In this document: piece by piece, positions 56,032 through 64,000 of the stretch
How positions within the stretch are numbered: position 1 is the stretch's first letter
Layout: every line of letters starts with the position of its first letter
Source of the DNA: Coniochaeta sp. PMI_546
Taxonomy: Eukaryota; Ascomycota; Sordariomycetes; Coniochaetales; Coniochaetaceae
Assembly: GCA_021432605.1 (NCBI GenBank)
Contig: MU271144.1
Location: 2,662,606 to 2,726,605, forward strand
DNA length: 64,000 nucleotides
Direction: 5' to 3'
Program-made: the position numbers and the translations under genes
The notes under the pieces: generated by a model
Database searches by the model: none
What the model was told of the DNA's origin: nothing
What the model saw: the letters and a program-made list of their open reading frames with translations, nothing else

Positions 56032-57275
56032 ATTGTAAGTGGTGGTCGTGTCAAGCGCTTCTCAACAGCAAGAGATGCCTGATGTCGAGCCTTGACAGGC
56101 TTCTTGCCATGAAGAGAACTCGAATGCATCTCCTTGGCCTTATAATGGCGCCCATCCTACTCCCTATACTGCTACCGAGTACGCGGGGAAGCTTGGCCAA
56201 GACACGGGATCGTGTACCCAGTCACGCATCATTGCTGGATCCGTGAATACCAAGATACAGTCGGCAAATAAGAGGCCTTCGTAGCACGAAAAGCACCAAC
56301 GACCTGCCTAAAGCCGACCTCTTCGACCTGTTGTCACCTGCACGGTCTGCGGGGTCCATATTGGGAGCTCGGGAGAAGGCAGTCCGAGGAACTTGACTGC
56401 TTCTTCGGTCACAACGAAGGATCAAAGTGCATTGCACACCAGTCATCTGCACCAATAGCCAATCCTCTCATCACACGCATCTGTGGTCATGATATTGCAG
56501 TGGACTGTGTCTTGAAGCACGAGATGTTCAACGCACCCGTTCTATATAGATCAAGCCATTTTGCTTGTGCCTCGTCGATACCGAGCAACTAGACAAGCAA
56601 CTGCCTGGAATAGGCATCATATCGAGCTTAGTTGAACATAAATGGGGTTCAGGAGCTGTACATTATTTGAACTCGACAAGCATCAGGCCAAGAAGTAGAG
56701 TTCAGCCGAATGTTGAGGTCCAAATAGAGTTTAGGAAAGAAGGACATGTGCTTGACACGAAATGCAACTCGTGGAAATTGTGGATTGCATATTCACATGT
56801 CTCAGGTACCTTAAGTAAGTTCGACGACATCATCGCTTAAGAATTGCCGGGTCAAATAGAGCTCCTATTATTCCTGTTTACTGGATGACGGATACGTTCG
56901 AAAGTCCTTCAGGGCAACTACCGGAAGGACTTGTGTGTCAAACGCTCCGGATTGACGATCGCATACTCATCGCTCGCTGTACCTTGTGTCTTTATCTTGG
57001 TCACCCGCTAGATTTGGAGTAGATGATGACTTCAGAGAGAAAATCGGCGACGATCATCACATCAGTGCCAGATTGCATGGAAACGACAACCAACCCACAG
57101 GAATCAGTCTGTCACGGAAACCCAAAGATGCCAGGACATGACGCGCCAACATTGTTGCAGGTCAGTTACGCTGCGGCAAATTGTCTGATGACTAAGCAAT
57201 ATTACTTGATCTCGCACAGTGACTATTGCCGTTAGTTCAACCTCCAACATTCACAGCTACCATGAAACATATGAT
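56032..57275. other. intergenic
   Basis: 1.24 kb between the divergent transporter and phosphopantetheinyl transferase genes. Weak chance frames only (for example 56565-56840). No mobile element trace. Confidence 0.5.
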
Positions 57276-57885
57276 ATGGCATCAAATTTTGCCCGCTTCC
57301 CTCTTCCATTCAAGGTTGGGACCGATATATGCCGAATCACCCGGGTGAAGCATATTCTAAACGGACCAAGATCCGAAAAATTCATCAAACGAATACTGAC
57401 CGAGGAGGAACGGGTGCTGGCAAGCGACTTGCTGCAGCCTTTTTTGGCAGAGGAATCCGTCCCAGAATCCATCGACAGCGACAAGAAGCCCGAAAAACCG
57501 GGGAATGTGGGCAAAGTCCCCCGGTTTATAGCATCTCGGTATGTACCGTTCTTGACAAGTCGGCTGCGGACGCCCTTCTCACACGTGGCTCAGCTTTGCG
57601 GCAAAAGAAGCTGTTATCAAAGCCAGTGAGGACAGGCTCACTTTCCACGACATTCTTATCCTGAAGAGACAGAGCGGCGAGCCATTTGCGATCATCAAGG
57701 CGGGCTATGGGAGAAGCCAGGATCGGGAAGCTCTGCTTAGCATCAGCCATGATGGAGATTACGCGACTGCTGTCTGCATAACGGCTATAAAGGAAGCATG
57801 GCCAGCTGATGAAAAGGAGGCGGCCGGTCGGGCAGAGTGTCATGAAGTCGTAAGGGAAGCGGAAAGAGATGATGCCAAAGGATAA
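57276..57885 (+). CDS. 4'-phosphopantetheinyl transferase, AcpS-type
   Basis: Transfers phosphopantetheine from CoA to acyl-carrier proteins. This short AcpS-type form fits the mitochondrial holo-ACP synthase Ppt2 rather than the NpgA/Sfp type. Exons 57276-57538 and 57594-57885, 184 residues. The splice joins SR|FAAKEAVIKASEDRLTF, recreating the conserved W/RFxxKEAxxKA motif; the other metal-binding block is VGTDICRITRV near the start. A Lys/Glu/Pro-rich insert (ESIDSDKKPEKPGN) lies between them. The C-terminal SISHDGDYATAVCIT is the final conserved strand. The first 12 residues are not an obvious presequence. Confidence 0.88.
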
Positions 57886-58185
57886 GGACGCGCAGTGGAG
57901 TTGCCGTGCCTCCCTGCCGATGGTACAGTATATGCTGGATCATGCTGAGCATGCCGGTATTTACCAGCCACATGTACCAAGAATGATTACAATTTCACAT
58001 GATTTGTACAGATATTCAATTCTTTGCTTGCTTAACTTGGGGATAGAATGCCCGCTGCCGATATCTCTCGACAAGATAGATCGTAGGTCACATAGAGTTT
58101 GATTTATGGGCACGTGACCTATCTGCACAAAGGCTGGAGAATTTTCTTTATCAGACCCGTTAGGCAACAAAAGCCTCCATCAATC
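57886..58185. other. intergenic, to tRNA
   Basis: 300 bp between the transferase stop and the tRNA; nothing recognised. Confidence 0.6.
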
Positions 58186-58287
58186 GGTGGAGTGGCGCAA
58201 TGGTAGCGTGCGGTCCTCCTACTAGCTTCGGCAAGTTGTGAGAATCTCAATAGACTGAGGTTGTGGGTTCGAGTCCCATCTCCATCG
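58186..58287 (+). tRNA. tRNA-Arg (anticodon CCT) with a 30-nt intron
   Basis: A full cloverleaf can be drawn: acceptor GGTGGAG / CTCCATC, D stem GCGC/GCGT, anticodon stem CGGTC / GACTG, T arm GTGGG-TTCGAGT-CCCAT, discriminator G. The loop is C-T-CCT-A, then an intron at 58222-58251 between positions 37 and 38, then A. The anticodon at 58218-58220 is CCT, reading AGG arginine codons. Internal A box TGGCGCAATGG and B box GGTTCGAGTCC are present and a T-run terminator follows. CCA is not encoded, as expected. It would need the splicing endonuclease and the ligase TRL1, whose gene lies 10 kb to the left. Confidence 0.9.
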
Positions 58288-59370
58288 ATTCCTTTTTGCT
58301 TTTACCACCTCTCGTATGGTAACAATGCCACCGTCACTTCACGGCTGGTCGTCCTCGTTTGTTTGAGACTGCTGTTGCGGCAGTAATGCAGTACCGGCAT
58401 CAAGTGAAACAACTGCTAACTTGCCGCTTCCGCATCGACCGTGTTCCAGAATGTTGAACACCACCTTCCTTTTGATGTAACTTGCCTCTTGGATTGAGAT
58501 CCTGCGTTGTGTTTTTGGGTCTTTTTGGAGTCTTTTACAGATGCAGTAGCGGTCTAGGTGACGTAGGGTGCAACGAGTGTTGGCAGGGCTTCGGGCAGCG
58601 CCGGAGAGTGCTCGTATCTAAAGCTTCTCACTTACCTTACTCTCTTGTCTCGAAGCTGCCGTTGATAAAAGGATAACTGCATTAGGGATGCTGCTTGTTG
58701 TGGAACAAGATCAGAGAGATCGTTGCCACAGACGCACTTGCTGCTGATCCTAGCTTCCTGCCATACTAATGATGTCTCAATTCCGCGCCAGAGGTCGCCA
58801 AGTGTGGTTAATCAAGTTGGACCTACGTACCTGTTGTCTGTTCTGATCCTATGTCTCGATACTATAGCAGTTAGTCCTGCTTCAGAGATGGAGTAGCAGG
58901 GACCAAACCGTCCCAATCTCAGCACATATGGAGGAATCACCGGCAGCGGTCACAGCGTGGTGATCCGTCCGTTTGGGTTCATTGATCTGGAAGTTTCCTA
59001 CTTGGGTGCTAGCTCGTGGTCTCATGTTGTGGACGGCCATTCTTGGGGTAGTGAATGGCCCGAGTGCAAGAGTTGGTGGATATCAGGGAGAATGTTGGCC
59101 AGTTTCACTTGTGGTTAACGGGTCAGCAAAGAGTCTACTCGCTACCAGTCTTCTGCTTGTCAACTTCAGACTTGCTCCTGTTAGGCATACCTGTTAATCG
59201 CCTTGATTTGAGTGACTACTAAAAAGTCTTGTTTGGCTGCTCCCAAGCACCTTTCTCATGTCCTCTCATCAGAAAACGCGACCTCATAACCTGTCAACCA
59301 AGAGGACACTCACGATCTATGGTCTACACTTCGTCGCTTCTTTGCTGTATACAATCGACAAGCAGCCACG
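58288..59370. other. intergenic
   Basis: 1.08 kb between tRNA-Arg and the GMC oxidoreductase. No gene with codon bias or motifs seen. Confidence 0.55.
58293..58297 (+). terminator. RNA polymerase III terminator
   Basis: TTTTT run 5 bases after the tRNA 3' end. Confidence 0.8.
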
Positions 59371-61696
59371 ATGAACTATCTTACTCTCGCTTGCCTCCTC
59401 CTTGCCATCATTCTCTCTGGTGCCGCCTGTTTGCACATTCAACCAGGTGGTATCGACTACCAGCTCCTTTCGTGCTATGACTTCATCGTAGTTGGAGGTG
59501 GTGTGTCAGGCTTGGTGGTTGCTAGACGACTTGCCGAGAATCCCAAGAGTAATGAATACCCTGTTCTTTCACAAAATTGTGGCATACCACTGACTTTCAT
59601 TTTGACAGTCTTCGTTCTAGTGCTGGAGTCAGGACAATTGTACATCTTCTGACATGAGATTACTCTACGGGCTAATTCTAACAGTTTACACAGAGACACC
59701 GAGGGAGAATCAGTCACGATTCCAGCTTTCGTTGGCCAGGATCTTTGGACAAAGTACGACTGGAACTTCAGTACCACGGCACAGACCTTTCTAGACCAGG
59801 GCAAGCGGGCGTTCAATTCTGGCCGCGCTGTAGGCGGGAGCAGTATTCTGAACGGCTTAGTATGGACGCGTGGCGCGAAACCTGACTATGATGCTTGGGA
59901 AGCCTTGGGCAATCCCGGTTGGGGGTGGAAAGGTCTTCTCCCTTATCTCAAGCGGGTAAACCGCATCTCAGAGGCCTTCTTTAGTTTGCTTACTGACTGA
60001 GACACTAGAGCGAAACGTTCACACCTAACTTCCGAAATAGCACCAATGGCAGTCTACACGCTCGTTCTGACGTCCCGGAACATGGAAGTGATGGGCCGGT
60101 CGAGGTAGCCTACCCCAACTTCGTCTACGAACAGTCAAGTATGTACTCACCGCCACGTCCAATCGTGCGGGATCTGACCAGGATACAGATAGGTTCCTTC
60201 ATGGTATTGCTTCACTTGGCGTGCCACTCTTGGAGGACCCAAATAAAGGCGTTGTTGTCGGTGCTTCGATCCCGCCCGCGAGTATGCACCCGCTGAATCA
60301 GTCGAGGTCAGATGCAAGGACGGCATACTTGAATACAACCAATCGTGACAACCTGCACATTGCAACGGAACAGACAGTCACCCGAATCTTGGTTGGGAAG
60401 GAAAATGACACATATACTTCGCCTTCAGTTCCGCCATTTGGATTTCTTCGACGAGCCTTCGGCGTCGAGGTAAGTTGGCCACAGCGATGGGCGTGTGACC
60501 CTCTCTAACTGCTGACAGTTCGCATCGACATATGGAGACAGGATACGGAATGTCACTTGTTCCAGGGAAGTTATCCTAGCCGCTGGCGCTCTGGTATCCC
60601 CCGTTCTTTTGCAAGTGTCCGGCATCGGTCCGGCAGAGACGCTTCGCTCGATTAATGTCACAGTCCAAATCGATCTCCCTGGGGTAGGCCAGAACTTTCA
60701 GGACCATCCTATGGTCGGCGGATTCTACAATTGTGAGTTGTGTCTCGCTTGCAGTGGGCGCCGCTAACATATTGTCTTATGCAGATACCAACTCGAGTAT
60801 ATTTTCAGCCAACAACGTGACGGGCGAAAACCTTCAAGCCGCTCACGACTTGTACTACACCAATCGGACGGGACCATGGACGGCTCCTCTGATTTCAACC
60901 GTCGCCTTCCCGCCTCTTCATCTGCTTACATCTAATCGAAGCACGCTCCTCGCGCAAGCAACAGCTTGGCCCGCAGCGCGTTACCTCTCAGAGGAGATGA
61001 GACAACACCCCACCGTGATAGCAGGCTACAATCTACAGCAGCAAATCCTAGTCGGCCTCCTCAAACGAGCCGACATCGCCGCATCGGAGATACTGGCTGA
61101 CAGCATCGGTACCCTCTCAGTAGCAGCCATGCGCCCCTTCAGCCGCGGCACAGTCCGCGCCACGCACGCCAACATCCTCTCTCCGTCCTCAGAAAACATA
61201 GCCATTGACCCGATGTACTGCTCCCATCCTGCAGACTGCGCCCTCCTCGTTGAAGCCCTGCGCTTCAATGCCCACCTGATCGACACGGAGGCCATGCAGG
61301 CTCTTCAACCGGCACCGGCGTTGCCTTGGGCCGGAACAGAGGGAGAAACACCTCAGCAAGAGGAGTCACGGCTGCTAGACGCCGTTAAGAAGAACCTGCG
61401 CACCGAGTTCCACCCCTGCGGCACGACGGCCATGATGCCGCTTTCGCTGGGTGGGGTGGTCGATCCGAGCCTGAAGGTGTACGGGACGAAGAACCTGAGG
61501 ATCGTGGATGCGGGTGTCATGCCCCTCATTCCTGGGGCGCATCTACAGGCAACCGTTTACGCTGTCGCTGAGAAGGTGAGTTGTTTGATAGGAAGTTGTC
61601 TATGTGTATTCAAGCTGACGAGAAACTGAGTAGGCGGCGGATATAATCCTTCGAGTGGGTCAGGACGGTCGTCATGGGCACGACAACGAACCTTGA
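59371..61696 (+). CDS. secreted GMC-family flavin oxidoreductase
   Basis: FAD enzyme of the glucose-methanol-choline family, 649 residues, eight exons: 59371-59548, 59609-59639, 59694-59955, 60009-60138, 60189-60469, 60519-60732, 60785-61575 and 61634-61696. A signal peptide (MNYLTLACLLLAIILSGAAC) precedes the FAD loop YDFIVVGGGVSGLVVARRLA. GMC signature 1 is GRAVGGSSILNGLVWTRG and signature 2 GALVSPVLLQVSGIGPAETL. The catalytic region has FHPCGTTAMMPLSLGG with His and GAHLQATVYAVAEKAA, where a second His or Asn is expected. Many NxT/NxS sequons fit secretion. Related enzymes oxidise alcohols, sugars or choline; substrate unknown. The last acceptor is at 61634; the earlier possible acceptor (ending at 61630) would give an immediate stop. 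Confidence 0.9.
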
Positions 61697-62742
61697 TGGG
61701 AAGGGGCCTCGCCCTTAGAGGCTTCATGGAGATTGATGGCATCAGTCGTGGTAATCTAGGGGACGACAAGAATCACTGATTCGCTGTAGAATAAAAAAGA
61801 CACTAATGCCATAGACGAGTGCGGTGGCCGTCCAGACCATCCCACATCGGCCACTAAAAGTCGAAGAACTCCCGCCACCAATGAGCAAGTCTACAGAATA
61901 CGATCGTGACGCTTCCAGCGAGCACCATCCTGGTCACTTTTGAGTGTCCATCTGTTAAGTTGTTTCTCATGGAACTGTTTTCACCATGGTATCCCAAACG
62001 CTCGGTCTCGAACAGGTCGAAATGAACTCCGGCAGCGAGGTTCTTTACCAAGTAGAGATATCATCCAATCCCTCCTGAAACGAAATTGCAAGCGTGGGCG
62101 TTTTCTCATTATGGCCAAGAACTGTTCAGATAGTAAAGAGTTTTCTGCGATCTTTCAGCTCTCAGGCATGGCACATGGCGATAGCATCAGAATGTGGTAC
62201 ATACAATTCTTCGAGCCTCTGCATCATCTGAGACAGACTTTCAAGTTTAATCAACGTGGAAATGGGCACTGAAACCGGATCACCACGTCGGGGTACTTCA
62301 GCAGTTTTCTGCTGTCCTACAACATCATTATGGAAGGCGTGAAATAATCAGGAGAGGGTAGCCGTGCAACTGTCCTTGAATGCATTGCACCGATGATGCC
62401 TCGCGATTCACTGATCCGCGGTAAGCATGAAGCAATCCCACTGTCGTTGTAGCGCAACCCCTGCCCGTATACTTAACCTTTCCATGTCCCAGAGCTGGAT
62501 GGCCCATATATTGTGTAGACATGGTTTCCTCCAGAACTACCTTATGTTCGTGCAAGTTTGTACTCTCGTTCCAAAACCGGTGACTGCAACAAGGCCGTGG
62601 TAGATGATCGTGCTTCTAGACCTCACCATTGGAAGGTACAGGACGCTACGCAATCTTCCTTTGGCATCTTGGAATTCATCTGACAACATCGGAGAAGCGC
62701 TGCAGTCAACTCTCTTGAGACATCAGGGCTCCTCTTCACACC
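61697..62742. other. intergenic
   Basis: 1.05 kb with only chance frames on both strands. No gene, tRNA or repeat supported. Confidence 0.5.
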
Positions 62743-63244
62743 ATGTCTGTCACGACGAGCAGTTCTGTTGATAACACCCACCCTGGCGTAGGGCTTGCCG
62801 AAGCCTGGTCTCTGCATAGCATCCATCGAGGTCAGGAGATGCCCATCGGGCCCTTTCCGGTACGAGGATTGGAGCGGACGTAGTGAGCGTAGGACTGGTC
62901 ACGCGGTGGTCACATGCAGAAGCAGGGCCTTGAGTGTAAGTTCGGGCAGTTTTGAGCGCAGCCATACTCGAGCTCTGCAGATCGACTCTTTTCCTGCTTA
63001 CAATGTACAGACGGACATGCGTGTCCTTGAATTAGGCGTCTTTGGCCAGCTCTCGAGAATGCCTGATCACAACATTACAGTCTCAGCATACTGTGTAAGC
63101 GAGGGACCAGGGCTACGCTCCATTCGCATCGTGGACCATTCCCCTGTACAATATGTGGCCCCTCGGGAGGTGCATCGTTGGGCGCGGAAAATGATCCGAT
63201 TCAGACACGATATGCGAATAAAAGTTGGTGTTGAGCCGCTGTGA
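62743..63244 (+). CDS. weak model, hypothetical protein
   Basis: A two-exon model, 62743-62882 and 62962-63244, gives 140 residues in frame (MSVTTSSSVDNTHPGVG, then RALQIDSFPAYNVQT and VQYVAPREVHRWARKMI). The donor is GTGAGC and the acceptor GCGCAG, but no good branch site is seen and wobble G/C bias is weak. No family is recognised. It may be a lineage-specific gene, a remnant or noise. Confidence 0.25.
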
Positions 63245-64000
63245 TGCATGTCATTGCGTTAGCCGTCATGCAAGGCCGGGCCTATGGCCTCGTCGCCCGG
63301 TCATGTCAGATGGACAAGGAACACGGCACGGACATGGGTGCTCCAAGCTCGGGCTTCTAGAATCATGTGGGTACTCCAGTGACAGCGCCGACGAGCGGTT
63401 ACAGCCGCTGTCGTCGGTGCATTACGGCGACCAACTGGAGGCCACGAAGGTCCGCTTCGGCGCCCGAGGTAGCCAGGGTTTTCGTTATCTGGAACATTAA
63501 TTCGATCGGGATCAGCAACACATGTTACAACGATGATGGAGCGGGATGGAATTTCCGGCCGCCCGTGTGCTCTGCGAACGCTCTTGCCCATGATGGTCTC
63601 GACGTCTCGTATGGAGCTCGTTTATCTCGCGCTAGTCAAGGCTGTCAGGTGTGTGGAGATGCTCAAATGCAGCAAAGTGGAAACTCGGCGGCAGCAATCA
63701 TTTGTGGCATGCCGGGGTAGGTGTGGATCATCACCACACCACAGTATGCACAACTCGGGAAGAATATTTGGAGGATGGAGCCGAGTTCGGCATGCCGATG
63801 AATCCTACGGAAACCAAGTAGTCTTAGGCCGGTCTCTCCGACAGTCATTTAATGGTTCCATTTCACGCCGGTTATACCACACTGGAGTACAGGTGCGGCT
63901 ATACTAGAGGTCTATGGGCGGGTGTCCGGACATCGGCCGTTGGTTACACAGCATCATGAGAGTCGCAGCAACAGAGCACATGTTGATTGTGGTTCCTCGC
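63245..64000. other. window end, no supported gene
   Basis: Frames at 63367-63720 and 63533-63907 overlap in two registers and carry no recognisable domain. A partial gene running off the window cannot be excluded. Confidence 0.4.

Noticed and set aside
57276-61696. Phosphopantetheinyl transferase plus GMC oxidoreductase as a secondary-metabolite cluster
   Set aside because: The transferase is the AcpS housekeeping type, a tRNA gene lies between, and no PKS, NRPS or terpene synthase is present.
63367-63907. Two overlapping plus-strand frames near the window end
   Set aside because: Both registers open at once with no domain or clear codon bias; left uncalled.

Overview
The window is nuclear DNA from a filamentous ascomycete. 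Most genes are split by short introns (about 50-90 nt) with GT..AG ends and CTAAC/CTGAC-like branch sites. Coding regions have strongly G/C-rich wobble positions, and the proteins are fungal families (Zn2Cys6 regulator, DIM-5 type H3K9 methyltransferase, fungal tRNA ligase, CalB-type lipase, ergosterol aspartyltransferase). The close match of the SET protein to Neurospora DIM-5 points to Sordariomycetes; I cannot name the species. I see 27 supported genes (26 protein, one tRNA), one weak gene model, and no transposon, CRISPR or organelle sequence. Spans below include introns; exon boundaries are in the evidence and were checked for reading-frame closure.

Layout. 0.6-9 kb (+): Zn2Cys6 regulator, GINS subunit PSF2, DIM-5, and an N-myristoylated ubiquitin-domain protein with an unusual 5' end and an in-frame coding-like tail after its stop. 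9.8-17.2 kb: beta-COP (-) divergent from Mago nashi (+), then the GID E3 ligase substrate receptor GID4 (+). 18-24.3 kb: an aspartyl-tRNA synthetase fused to DUF2156 (ErdS type, -) and, divergently, an alpha/beta hydrolase that is a good ErdH candidate (+), together a possible ergosteryl-aspartate make/remove locus. 24.7-27.8 kb (-): proteasome ATPase RPT5 and a Tic20-like membrane protein.

28.6-36.7 kb is the most unusual block. It holds a free-standing SERAC1/SesB-like hydrolase with an intact nucleophile motif (CHSLGG), a CYP52-like P450, and a 1199-residue NLR-type protein (hydrolase-like domain, NB-ARC, TPRs). The NLR's own hydrolase domain is homologous to its neighbour but has lost the nucleophile serine (CHGMGG) and the oxyanion HG loop. 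This resembles a sensor carrying a dead copy of an enzyme encoded nearby.

37.4-50 kb is housekeeping: mitochondrial ribosomal protein uL10m, TRP4, then TRM11, RPP40, an ankyrin protein and TRL1. Three of these act on tRNA maturation within 7.4 kb. An F-box-like hypothetical protein follows. 50.3-64 kb is metabolic: an MDR oxidoreductase, a secreted CalB-type lipase, a sugar transporter, an AcpS-type phosphopantetheinyl transferase, an intron-containing tRNA-Arg(CCT) and a secreted GMC oxidoreductase. The last 2.3 kb has only weak coding signal.
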